Assembly (NCBI GenBank): GCA_000715685.1
Contig: KL569427.1
Location: 12,652 to 22,626, forward strand
Length of the DNA stretch: 9,975 nucleotides
DNA from: Streptomyces lilacinus
Lineage (GTDB): Bacteria; Actinomycetota; Actinomycetes; Streptomycetales; Streptomycetaceae
Direction of reading: 5' to 3'
Shown here: positions 1-6,655 of the stretch, piece by piece
Position numbering within the stretch: the stretch's first letter is position 1
Layout: each line of letters opens with the position of its first letter
Position numbers and translations under genes: made by a program
The notes under the pieces: generated by a model
What the model was told of the DNA's origin: nothing
The model's database searches: none
Seen by the model: the letters and a program-made list of their open reading frames with translations, nothing else

Positions 1-1
1 G

Positions 2-484
2 GCGGCGGCCAGTATCGACCACTGGCTCACCGGCCATGACGCGTCCACGGTCGCGGTCCCGGTCTCCCCGGAGCAGATGGTGACACTGGCGGCCGACACG
101 GCCGGGGAGAAGTTCATCCTCTGGAGCGGAGGCGCCGCCGACTGCCTCATCGTCGCCGCCCACGGCCCCGAGGGCTGCTTCCTCGTCCACCAGACCCGCA
201 GCGGGCCGCGCCCGCAGGACATCGTCGGAGCGATCAGGGATCTCGGCCACTCCCCCACCGTCTGGCTGGCATCCGGGATGTTCGCCACCATGCAGACACA
301 GGACGGCGAGCTGCGCAGCGAGCTGATCCACGAGACCGTGGGCGCCCTGACCGATCCCGCGTCCGGCCTTGCCATCGAAGCCACCTACAGCCAGGGGGCG
401 TTGGCGCTCAACCTCCACACGGGCGAGACGGCCATCGGCCGGGCCGTCACCACGAAACTGCAGGACCCCCGAAGGGCGAAGTGA
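2..484 (+). CDS. Hypothetical protein, 5'-partial, possible CheD/CNF-like deamidase fold
   Basis: The reading frame is open from base 2 to a TGA at 482-484, so the gene starts before the window; the ATG at 77 has no convincing ribosome-binding site and is probably internal. I do not recognise the product by name. Numbered from that ATG, it has a beta-rich stretch with WSGGAADCL (Cys23) followed 15 residues later by FLVHQT (His38). A Cys in a small-residue turn and a His about 15-17 residues on, at the end of the next strand, is the layout of CheD and CNF1-type glutamine deamidases (CNF1 uses Cys866 and His881). The rest (VWLASGMFAT, LNLHTGETAIGRA) is unassigned. No signal peptide or membrane segment is visible in the part present. 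The deamidase idea is inference from motif spacing only; a plain hypothetical protein is equally acceptable. Confidence 0.7.
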   Translation, partial: AAASIDHWLTGHDASTVAVPVSPEQMVTLAADTAGEKFILWSGGAADCLIVAAHGPEGCFLVHQTRSGPRPQDIVGAIRDLGHSPTVWLASGMFATMQTQDGELRSELIHETVGALTDPASGLAIEATYSQGALALNLHTGETAIGRAVTTKLQDPRRAK

Positions 485-536
485 TAAACACCCCCTGGGT
501 CCGCCACCTTCCCGCCCGCCCGCTCACCCGGGTTGC

Positions 537-563
537 GGAACACGCTTCAGGGGAGCGCCGTCT
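537..563 (+). promoter_or_regulatory. Candidate ECF-sigma-type promoter
   Basis: GGAAC at 537-541 and CGTCT at 559-563 are separated by 17 bases, the arrangement of ECF (SigE-like) promoters in Streptomyces. Transcription would start near 570, about 70 bases ahead of the ATG at 643. The downstream gene encodes a small membrane protein, a plausible envelope-stress target. Short motifs like these arise by chance in GC-rich DNA. Confidence 0.3.
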
Positions 564-642
564 GCTGAGGGCGCGGGCGTATCTCTTGATGCGCCCCCGG
601 TCCAGGTGGACAACGACTGCCCTCGGGGAGGAGCGTTGCCGC

Positions 643-951
643 ATGCGTCAGAGCACCGGCTGGGTCATGGCCCGCTTCAAGAGACTTCCCTGGTACGGAA
701 AGGTCATCGCCCTCTCAGCTGCCGCTGTAGTCGGCTACTTCCTCGGCCAGTTCCTCATCGGGCTGGTCATCGACCTGGTGGCGTTCGTCGTCACTATGCT
801 CTTCATGCTCCTTCTGCCGGTGCTGCTGTTCGGCGCTCTGACCGGTGGTCGGGGCAAGAGGAGCAGCCGTCAAGACGACGATCAGTGGTTCGAGGACAAC
901 GACCCACGGCGATATGAGCGGACACATGCCGGGGACCTTCCGCACTTCTGA
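643..951 (+). CDS. Small two-helix membrane protein
   Basis: This encodes a 102-residue protein of unknown function. A basic N-terminus (MRQSTGWVMARFKRLPWYGK) leads into a hydrophobic stretch from about residue 21 to 66 that splits at Asp44 into two membrane helices with almost no loop. A charged tail (GGRGKRSSRQDDDQWFEDNDPRRYER) is probably cytoplasmic. The start is set by GGGAGGAG at 626-633, nine bases ahead of the ATG. The frame stays open back to a GTG at 481 that overlaps the previous stop as GTGA, but the extra 54 residues are Arg-rich, low in hydrophobics and unlike a protein, so I reject the longer form. It follows the partial gene on the same strand with a 158-base gap, and a candidate ECF promoter lies in that gap. 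Confidence 0.75.
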   Translation: MRQSTGWVMARFKRLPWYGKVIALSAAAVVGYFLGQFLIGLVIDLVAFVVTMLFMLLLPVLLFGALTGGRGKRSSRQDDDQWFEDNDPRRYERTHAGDLPHF

Positions 952-1073
952 GTGCTGATCTGCACCGCGGACGTCTGGACACGTGAAAGACCGCCCGGGC
1001 TGAGCCTGCGGCGGTTCGGCAAGCTGCTTACTGCGATGCGGCGCGAGGGCCGGACCCGATACGGAGGGGCCGC

Positions 1074-1250
1074 ATGCCCGGGCTGTTCGGAATAGCGAAA
1101 TCGGCCGCTGACCGCAATCACATGGTTGCCGAACAGCCGAGGAACTACAGGTATTCGGCGAACCACCAGGTCATCATCGACGCTGAGCCGCACCGCCGCG
1201 AACGCGGCCGGACGGAACTGCCCGCATGGAAGGCGGAGCACATGCTCAGT
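1074..1250 (+). mobile_element. IS5-family transposase remnant with two internal deletions
   Basis: One open frame carries three blocks recalled from the Streptomyces IS5-family transposase with a helix-turn-helix and DDE domain. GLFGIAKSAADR (1080-1115) is its helix-turn-helix region (LFGISKSAADRII). VAEQPRNYRYSANHQVIIDA (1125-1184) is the strand region before the second catalytic Asp. PHRRERGRTELPAWKAEH (1188-1241) is the region after the IADGGY motif. In full-length relatives these blocks are separated by roughly 30 and 50-60 residues, here missing without a change of frame. The segments that would carry the first two catalytic aspartates are gone, so it cannot transpose. The frame runs to a TGA at 1284-1286, but similarity fades around 1250, where it meets the end of the VOC pseudogene tail to tail. 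Terminal repeats were not found. Bases 952-1073 upstream hold nothing I can assign. Confidence 0.7.
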
Positions 1251-1674
1251 CGAAACAGAACTCGTTGCCCTCGATGTCCTGCATGACGATGCGCGCATCG
1301 TTGCCGTCATACAGCAGTCGCACACGTACCGCGCCGAGGGGGACCAGCCGTGCGCACTCGGCCTCGAGTGCAGCCAGGCGCTCTTCGCCCACGAGCCCGG
1401 TGGCGACCCACACGCAAAGATAAACCCGGTTCTTGACGACCTTGGCTTCAGGCACGCGCTGAAAAACAGTCGCGGGCCAACACCTCACGGATCACTGCAT
1501 GCGAACCATGACTCCCGATCCTCAGGAGACCGGGAGCCGTCGAAGTCGTCCCACGTGGCGACACCCCGCCGGTGGTGGCGATACGACGTACCCCAACACC
1601 TCGCACCAAAAACGAGCGACGCGCTCGGGTTCTGCGCAGTCAAAGGTGACTTGGAACTACTTGATCGACGACAT
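1246..1674 (-). pseudogene. VOC family (glyoxalase-like) protein, pseudogene
   Basis: Pieces in three frames rebuild one VOC-family protein of about 140 residues. From the ATG at 1674-1672 it reads MSSIK, then a TAG stop at 1659-1657, then FQVTFDCAEPERVARFW and EVLGYVVSPPPAG. An extra base near 1560-1566 shifts the frame to FATWDDFDGSRSPEDRESWF and ACSDP, followed by a TGA at 1487-1485. GVGPRLFF continues in that frame, and a missing base near 1459-1466 restores QRVPEAKVVKNRVYLCV through IVMQDIEGNEFCFD to the stop at 1246-1248. This is the usual order of the family: the FDC-xx-P start, the RVPE-x-K-x-VKNRVH strand and the metal-site-like QD-x-EGNEF ending. Two stops and two frameshifts make it clearly non-functional. 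The open stretch 1246-1488 alone would be a meaningless C-terminal fragment. It converges with the IS5 remnant and diverges from the monooxygenase gene. Confidence 0.8.
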
Positions 1675-1726
1675 CGGCGCACCGTAACAGGCCGGAAGGA
1701 CGGCCCCTGCCACTGAACTGATATGT

Positions 1727-1738
1727 ACGGTGTACCGA
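1727..1738. promoter_or_regulatory. Possible TetR-type operator over the monooxygenase start
   Basis: CGGTGTACCG at 1728-1737 is an inverted repeat (CGGT-GT-ACCG) ending two bases before the ATG at 1740. The core TACGGTGTACCG resembles operators of TetR-family repressors that often control TetX-like monooxygenases. It sits between two divergent genes, both broken, and no repressor gene is in the window. No clear Shine-Dalgarno site lies at normal distance from 1740, so the mRNA may be leaderless. Confidence 0.35.
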
Positions 1739-1739
1739 C

Positions 1740-2863
1740 ATGAGACATCGTATCGCCGTGGTGGGGAGCGGCCCTGCCGGTCTTGCCTTCGCCCGTGTCA
1801 TGCACCGCCATGATCACCCCGTCGTCGTCCTCGAACGCGATCCCGCCCCCGATGCCCGTCCCCCGGGTGGCACGCTGGACCTGACGAAGGGCTCGGCCGG
1901 CTCGCGCTGGAGAAGGCGGGGCTGCTGGCGGAGTTCCAGGCGCTGTCCCGGCCCGAGGGGCAGGCCATGCGCATCCTGGCCACGGACGGGACCGTCCTGC
2001 GCGACTGGCGACCCCGCCCGGACGACCGGGCCAACCCCGAGATCGACCGCGGCCAACTCCGTGACCTGTTGCTCGGCCCTCTCGACGTTCAGTGGGGCCG
2101 GGACGTGACGCAGGTGGTACCGGGAACCCGGGACGACGATGGCGTACTGGTCCATTTCACGGACGGGCGACAGGAGACGTTCGACCTCGTGGTCGGCGCG
2201 GACGGCGCCTGGTCCCGGGGCCGCCCGGCGGTCTCGCCGGTAACGCCGCACTACACCGGCGTCACCTCGGTCGAGACCTCCCTGGACGACGTCGACACCC
2301 GCCACCCCGACCTCGCCCGGTTGATCGGCGACGGTTCCATGGCCGTGTACGGCGTGAACCGCGCGCTGGTCGCCCAGCGCAACAGCGGCGGCCACGTCAA
2401 GGTGTACGCCCAGTTCCGCGCACCGCTGGCCTGGCACGCGAACCTGGACCCGACCGACACCGAGGCCGTGCGATCGAGCCTGCTGACTCTGTTCGACGGC
2501 TGGGCCACTCCCGTCCTCGATCTCCTCCGCCACGGCACCGCTTTCGTCCACCGCCCCCTCTACGTCCTGCCCGTGTCCCACACCTGGACCCACGTCCCCG
2601 GGGTGACGCTCCTGGGCGACGCCGCCCACCTGATGCCCCCGTTGGGGGCGGGCGCGAACCTGGCGCTGCTGGAAGGCGCCGAGCTAGCCGAGTCCATCGC
2701 CGCCGGCCCTGAAGACCTGGACGAAACCATCCGCGCCTTCGAGGAACAGATGTGGGCACGGGCCGGGAAGTGGGCGAAGATCACGACGGCCGGTCTCAAG
2801 CGCCTCGTGAGCCCGGACCCCGCCGAAGCCCTCGCCCTCTTCGACCAAGTCCAGCCATCCTGA
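1740..2863 (+). pseudogene. FAD-dependent monooxygenase (TetX-like), single frameshift
   Basis: This is a group A flavoprotein monooxygenase of the TetX/PHBH fold, which uses FAD and NAD(P)H to hydroxylate small aromatic substrates. Codons 1-48 hold the FAD dinucleotide motif (VVGSGPAGLAFA) and ELERD-type strand end (VVVLERD), ending GGTLDL. The frame is then lost after base 1883. Restoring one C there gives DLHEGLGRLALEKAGLLAEF and runs on without further error. The second frame carries the DG motif (VVGADGAWSR, near 2200) and the second FAD site (LLGDAAHLMPPLGAGANLAL, near 2610). The restored length is about 374 residues, normal for TetX-like enzymes. As written, translation would stop at 2108, and a restart at the ATG at 1967 would lack the FAD-binding fold. 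Apart from the one missing base the gene is well preserved, so this is either very recent decay or a sequencing error. The substrate is unknown. Confidence 0.85.
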
Positions 2864-2941
2864 CCGCCAAGCGCGAGGTCACCGGCACGACCAGCTCGCC
2901 ACCGCTTCACGGGACAGGACGCGGCACCACCGCGATCCCTT

Positions 2942-2999
2942 CCGGCACAACCACCGCCGGGCACCATCAGCCGCAGTCGCCGCCGCCCCAGACGGCGGC
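2942..2999 (-). terminator. Possible terminator between convergent genes
   Basis: GCCGCCG at 2979-2985 pairs with CGGCGGC at 2993-2999 (7-bp stem, 7-base loop) across the last codons of the minus-strand membrane-protein gene, and a weaker CCGGC/GCCGG pair lies at 2942-2946 and 2956-2960. The monooxygenase (ends 2863) and the membrane-protein gene (ends 2967) converge here. No T-run follows on either strand. The 103-base gap holds nothing else I can name. Confidence 0.25.
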
Positions 3000-3410
3000 A
3001 GGCCTGTGCGCCATCAAGACGATGAGCAGCGCGAACGGGATCGCCACGACGTTGAACCACACGCTCACATACGCGAGCAGACCCCGCCTCGTCGACCACA
3101 GACCCCTCCCACAACGCCGGCGCATACCCTTGGCGGCCAGGACGCACAGGACGACCGCGGACACACCGAGGGCGACACCGGCCCAAGCGGCGACGTATTC
3201 CGTCAGCGGAGTCGGCGTCCGCACGGCCGTGCACGGCACCGACTGGTCCATGCGGTGCCCGTCGGCGGCCTTCGCGTACCAGGCGCAGACCGGGCCGAGG
3301 ACGGTGAAGACCGGCACCAGCAGGGCCTGAAGCGCCGGACGGGGAGGGACGGGCCGCGGCGAGGTGGCCTCGTCGGGTGCGGGGGCGGAGGGGGTGGTGG
3401 TCGTCAACAT
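2967..3410 (-). CDS. Three-helix membrane protein, unknown function
   Basis: This encodes a 147-residue integral membrane protein that I cannot place in a named family. A Pro/Thr-rich cytoplasmic-type N-terminus (residues 1-25) is followed by helices at about 26-48 (LQALLVPVFTVLGPVCAWYA), 72-94 (AAWAGVALGVSAVVLCVLAA) and 109-134 (LLAYVSVWFNVVAIPFALLI). An Arg-rich segment lies between helices 2 and 3 (KGMRRRCGRGLWSTRRG). The loop between helices 1 and 2 has a Cys (VPCTAVRTP). By the positive-inside rule the Arg-rich loop is cytoplasmic, which would put the 50-70 loop outside. The ATG at 3410 is the only start ahead of helix 1, and no strong Shine-Dalgarno site precedes it. It lies 53 bases after the ankyrin protein gene on the same strand and is probably co-transcribed as the last gene of that unit. 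Confidence 0.7.
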   Translation of the reverse strand: MLTTTTPSAPAPDEATSPRPVPPRPALQALLVPVFTVLGPVCAWYAKAADGHRMDQSVPCTAVRTPTPLTEYVAAWAGVALGVSAVVLCVLAAKGMRRRCGRGLWSTRRGLLAYVSVWFNVVAIPFALLIVLMAHRPAAVWGGGDCG

Positions 3411-3463
3411 TGGGGCAGCCTACGGCGACTGTTCGGAGGCGGGCCTGGACCGGCGGGGGCGGG

Positions 3464-5089
3464 TCAGAGCGCGTGCAGGGGGCTTTCCTCGGGTATTTCC
3501 GCCCACTGGTCCGGGGGTCCGGTGATCGCACGCCGGTCGGGGACGGTGAGGCCGGCCTCGCTGCAGGCGTAGGCCAGTTCGCTGCTGTTCCAGCGTCGTG
3601 CCGTGGTGTCCCAGAGCCAGAACCGGTGGGTCCAGTGACCTTCGAGTTCTTCTTCGCCGCCCGGCGGTAGGCCGATCTCCTCGTCGCGGACTGTGCAGCC
3701 GTTCTCGGCGAGGGTGCCGAACGTGCCGCCCTTGGGATTGAAGTAGAGGCCGTAGGCGCGTCCGCCACCGGTGGTCAGGGCGGTCAGCCAGGTGTCGGTG
3801 GACAGTCCGTAGAAGGTGTGCTGGACCAGCACGCAGCCGCCCGGTACGGCGGTCACCGCCACCACCCGGGCACTGTGATCCCAGTCGTCGTACGGATCGT
3901 AGCCGCCCTCAGGATCCGCTCCGACCGGGTCGGCGCCGAGACGACGGACGGCCTCGACCGGCTCGACGTCGGAGAGGAAGGCCACGGACATGCCGTCGGC
4001 GTGCAGGTCGTCACCGAAGACGGCGGCCTGCCGGTCGGCCGCCTCGAATGCGGCGCGTTCGGCCTCGGTGAGGCGGGCATGCTCCGGGGCGGTGTCGGCG
4101 AACAGCGGTGCCAGGCGGGTGGTCAGGGCGAGCCGGCCGGGCGACCAGCGGCCGATGCGGGGCGTCCAGGCGTCCGCCCCGGCGGCCAGGAGAACGGCCG
4201 CGCTCTCCTCGGCGCCGTGGCACACGGCTGTCCACAGGGCCGTCTCGCCCTGGTCGTCGGGCTGGTCGACGTCGGCCACCAGCGCGGCCAGCTCTCGTAC
4301 CGACTCCGGGCTTCCATCGGCCGCGGCCCGGTGCAGTGGCCACGCGTGCCGGTCGCCCGGATCGGCACCGGCGGCCAGACGCGCCCGTACCGCCTCCGGA
4401 TCGGCCCAGCCCTCCTTGCCCATGCGGTCCCAGTCAGCCCGGTCCCGCTCGACGGGCCGCGAGGCCTGTGACGGCAGGACGAACGGCGGTTGAGGGGCGG
4501 CCATGATCTCCCCTGGGCCCATGGAGAAGTAGGCGAAACCACCCTCTTCACCGTCGCGTGGCTGCCAAGGCGGCAGGTCCTCCCAGATTTCCACGGCCTG
4601 GGCCGCGGCCGCCCGCAGCGCGGTGCCGTCGAACTCCGTCCGGGTCTCGGGGACGTTCATCGCCGGCCACTCGGTGACGAGGACGAGCGGTCCCTCGGGC
4701 GGCAGCTGCGACAGATGCAGCTCAATGCCGTAATGGAACAGGCTGCCCGAGCCACCCCTCAGCTGCAGGCGGGGAGATCGCCCCAGGGAATCGGCGTACC
4801 GCTCGGTGTCGTCCAGCGTGCCGACATGTCGTCCGTCGGCCAGCAGAAGACCGAAGCGCAGCCCGTCCGCGCCGCGACCGCCGTTCTCACCGGCCCGGCG
4901 TCTGAAGACGCTCAGGCGGATGCCCAGCGAGGCGGGCCACACCTCCCAGCCGGTCAGCAGGATCCGCGTGTCCGGTCCTGTGCCGACCTCGGCGGTGTGT
5001 GACAACCGCGCCGGCACGAACCACCATCGCGGCGGTAGGTTCTCGTCATCGGGCCTGACGTATCGGGTGAGTTGCTGGTCGTTGTCCAT
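3464..5089 (-). CDS. Ankyrin-repeat protein with DUF6461-like C-terminal domain
   Basis: This is a 541-residue soluble protein in three parts. Residues ~1-190 are a beta-rich domain (LLTGWEVWPASLGIRLSVF, LRFGLLLADGRHVGTLDD, PLVLVTEWPAMNVPETRTEF) seen, as I recall, in other uncharacterised Streptomyces proteins. Residues ~228-322 hold about three ankyrin repeats (DPEAVRARLAAGADP; PLHRAAADGSPESVRELAAL; GETALWTAVCHGAEESAAVL, ending LAAGADAWTP), a protein-binding fold. Residues ~366-470 (DGMSVAFLSDVEPVEAVRRL, then CVLVQHTFYGLSTDTWLTAL) look like DUF6461. There is no signal peptide or membrane helix, so it is probably cytoplasmic. I chose the ATG at 5089 because AGGA lies eight bases upstream. An in-frame ATG at 5119 would add ten residues but has no such site. 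It starts 54 bases after the acetyltransferase gene and is followed 53 bases on by a membrane-protein gene, so one operon is likely. The role is unknown. Confidence 0.8.
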   Translation of the reverse strand: MDNDQQLTRYVRPDDENLPPRWWFVPARLSHTAEVGTGPDTRILLTGWEVWPASLGIRLSVFRRRAGENGGRGADGLRFGLLLADGRHVGTLDDTERYADSLGRSPRLQLRGGSGSLFHYGIELHLSQLPPEGPLVLVTEWPAMNVPETRTEFDGTALRAAAAQAVEIWEDLPPWQPRDGEEGGFAYFSMGPGEIMAAPQPPFVLPSQASRPVERDRADWDRMGKEGWADPEAVRARLAAGADPGDRHAWPLHRAAADGSPESVRELAALVADVDQPDDQGETALWTAVCHGAEESAAVLLAAGADAWTPRIGRWSPGRLALTTRLAPLFADTAPEHARLTEAERAAFEAADRQAAVFGDDLHADGMSVAFLSDVEPVEAVRRLGADPVGADPEGGYDPYDDWDHSARVVAVTAVPGGCVLVQHTFYGLSTDTWLTALTTGGGRAYGLYFNPKGGTFGTLAENGCTVRDEEIGLPPGGEEELEGHWTHRFWLWDTTARRWNSSELAYACSEAGLTVPDRRAITGPPDQWAEIPEESPLHAL

Positions 5090-5143
5090 GACGGTGATCC
5101 TGGCACCCGGCACTGACATCGATGCCCGTGCTCGCCTGACGTG

Positions 5144-6238
5144 TCAGAACCAGTGCAGGCAGTGCGGGGTGCGGTCGGCTCGGAAGAGGGCGTCCGCGAG
5201 GGCCGCGGCACCCGGGTGGTGGGCCCGGATGTGTCCGGCGCGTACGAGCATGCTGGGGGCGGTGCCACCGAGGTAGACCGAGCCCAGGTCGCCCACGTCC
5301 AGGGACAGATCGGGCCCCCGGTCCGTCGGGACGCAGCCGGCCTTGCCGTCGCGGACCGTCAGCAGGTAGCGGCCGCGATCGCCGAGGAACGGGTCGTCGA
5401 CATCGAGGACGAGCTCGCCGTCCGTGAACCAGCCGCGCGCGGTCAGCGCACGCGAGACGTCCAGCAGCCGCACCCACAGCCAGTCCGTGTCGTCGCTCAC
5501 CTGACCGGCGCGGAAGTCCGCGAGCTGCAGGCGCAGCGGGTGCTCGGGCGGGAAGTACTTGAAGACGACCTCGGTGACCAGGTCGTGCCCGAGCACGAAA
5601 CGGGCCAGGGCCGTCACGACGGCGTCGTCGGTGGCGATGATCTCGTCGACCTTCAAAGTGCCGGAGTCGACCGAGTAGCAGGCGTAGCCGTCCGCGACAC
5701 CGTCGGCGTCCCGGTGGACGGCGACGTAGCGCGGCGCCGGAGAAATCGGCGGCTGACCCGCCCCCAAGGCCCACCAGCGGTGCGGCCGGGACAGCGCGCC
5801 GGGCTGGGCGCGGCGATACCGGTCGTAGACCTCCTCCAGGATCTCGCCGCACTCGGCACGCCGCAGCAACTCGACCGAGCCCGCCTCCGGTCCCGTCGCC
5901 GGGGCGCCGGCTGTTCCCCGCGCCCGGGGAACGGCGAAGGCCGCCTGGTGACGCGGCACCGTCAGCCGCTGGGTGTAGGTCGCCGGTCCGTAACCGAACC
6001 TGCCGTAGATCGGCGCCTCGGAGGCCAGCAGTACGGAGAGGAACTCGCCTCGAGCCCGCAGTTCGGTGAGCTGATGCCGCATCATCGCGCTGAGCACGCC
6101 CTGGCGTCGGTGCGAGGGCAGGACGCCGACGAAACTCACCCCCGCGGCCGGGGCGAGGATCTCACCGGGCAGGGTGAGCTCGAAGGAGTACGCCCCGGCG
6201 GTGCCGACGGGCCGCCCGTCCGGCGCCACTGCCAGCAT
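5144..6238 (-). CDS. Eis-family GNAT N-acetyltransferase, N-terminally truncated
   Basis: Eis-family proteins transfer acetyl groups from acetyl-CoA to amines such as aminoglycosides or lysines. They have two GNAT-like domains and a C-terminal SCP2-like domain. Here the acetyl-CoA loop is clear at residues 39-49 (VLPSHRRQGVL). The conserved SEAPIYGRFGYG follows at 73-84. The second domain spans about 140-260. The last part ends in HCLHWF, and in the mycobacterial enzyme the C-terminal Phe carboxylate takes part in catalysis. The length is 364 residues against about 400-410 usually. The missing part is the first ~40-45 residues, which form the opening strand and helices of the GNAT fold. An in-frame stop (6266-6268) lies nine codons above the ATG, and no Shine-Dalgarno site precedes it, so the gene was beheaded by the deletion near 6240. 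Translation could only be coupled to the overlapping truncated membrane-protein frame. Activity is doubtful, but the rest is intact. Confidence 0.85.
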   Translation of the reverse strand: MLAVAPDGRPVGTAGAYSFELTLPGEILAPAAGVSFVGVLPSHRRQGVLSAMMRHQLTELRARGEFLSVLLASEAPIYGRFGYGPATYTQRLTVPRHQAAFAVPRARGTAGAPATGPEAGSVELLRRAECGEILEEVYDRYRRAQPGALSRPHRWWALGAGQPPISPAPRYVAVHRDADGVADGYACYSVDSGTLKVDEIIATDDAVVTALARFVLGHDLVTEVVFKYFPPEHPLRLQLADFRAGQVSDDTDWLWVRLLDVSRALTARGWFTDGELVLDVDDPFLGDRGRYLLTVRDGKAGCVPTDRGPDLSLDVGDLGSVYLGGTAPSMLVRAGHIRAHHPGAAALADALFRADRTPHCLHWF

Positions 6239-6536
6239 CCAACGGACGCACGGCCCGACCGCCGATCAGCGGGATCCAGCGCGGCACGACCTCGCCCCAC
6301 GGCCGTACGAAGCCGACCGTCAGGAAGGCCAGCGCCTCGCACAGCACACTGAGCGCCACCATCCACACCTTCGCCACAGGCGACTGGAAGGGCACGAACC
6401 CCTCCACCGTGTAACCCGCGCGGAACTCGAGCACGAGCGCAATGCGCCACAGGCCGCTCGGCAGCACGACGAGGGTCGTGAGATGCGTCGCCCATACCGC
6501 CCAACGGGGCGGCGGCGCGGAGTGGTTCCCGTCCAT
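6162..6536 (-). pseudogene. Membrane protein gene truncated by deletion into the eis-like gene
   Basis: From the ATG at 6536 (CAGGATC upstream, eight bases between AGGA and the ATG) the first ~98 codons resemble a common Streptomyces membrane protein of unknown function. RWAVWATHLTTLVVLPSGLW gives the first helix, VWMVALSVLCEALAFLTVGF the second, then the conserved RPWGEVVPRWIPLIGGRAVRP. Relatives continue with one or two more helices. Here similarity stops at about 6243 and the frame runs on through eis-like DNA in the wrong frame as an Arg-rich tail (RAARRHRRGVLLRAHPAR) to a stop at 6162. The break coincides with the point where the acetyltransferase loses its N-terminus, which fits a single deletion removing the 3' end of this gene and the 5' end of the next. 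An ATG at 6560 would add eight residues but lacks a good ribosome-binding site. Confidence 0.65.
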
Positions 6537-6578
6537 GCGCCCGATCCTGCCGCACGGCACGGCGGCCCTCGTCCTCCC

Positions 6579-6610
6579 CCGGTACCGGCCGCTCCGCCGC
6601 GCGGCGGAGC
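6579..6610. repeat. Adjacent palindromes (20 bp and 10 bp), terminator or operator
   Basis: GCTCCGCCGCGCGGCGGAGC at 6591-6610 is a perfect 20-base inverted repeat that would fold as an 8-bp stem with a 4-base loop. CCGGTACCGG at 6579-6588 is a second perfect palindrome two bases away. They lie between the oxidoreductase remnant and the membrane-protein start, both minus strand, so a GC-rich terminator lacking a T-run or a protein-binding site are both possible. Confidence 0.4.
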
Positions 6611-6655
6611 AGGCACTACTCCAGACGGACCGTAACGGGCGGCCGCGCCCGGAGC

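Noticed and set aside
481..642. N-terminal extension of the small membrane protein from the GTG at 481 that overlaps the previous stop
   Set aside because: The extra 54 residues are Arg-rich and not protein-like, while a strong GGGAGGAG site sits nine bases before the ATG at 643.
983..1073. Frame reading LSLRRFGKLLTAMRREG as the transposase N-terminus
   Set aside because: No confident match to the family's N-terminal region could be recalled, and it is in a different frame ending in a stop, so it was left unassigned.
1126..1716. 196-codon plus-strand frame across the IS5 and VOC remnants
   Set aside because: It overlaps the transposase remnant in another frame and is antisense to the VOC pseudogene; no protein-like blocks of its own.
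1814..2629. 271-codon minus-strand frame inside the monooxygenase
   Set aside because: It is antisense to well-conserved FAD-binding motifs and has low-complexity Gly/Val/Asp content typical of a shadow frame.
5141..6352. 403-codon plus-strand frame across the acetyltransferase
   Set aside because: It is antisense to the Eis-family gene; rich in Arg, Gly and Val with no motif.
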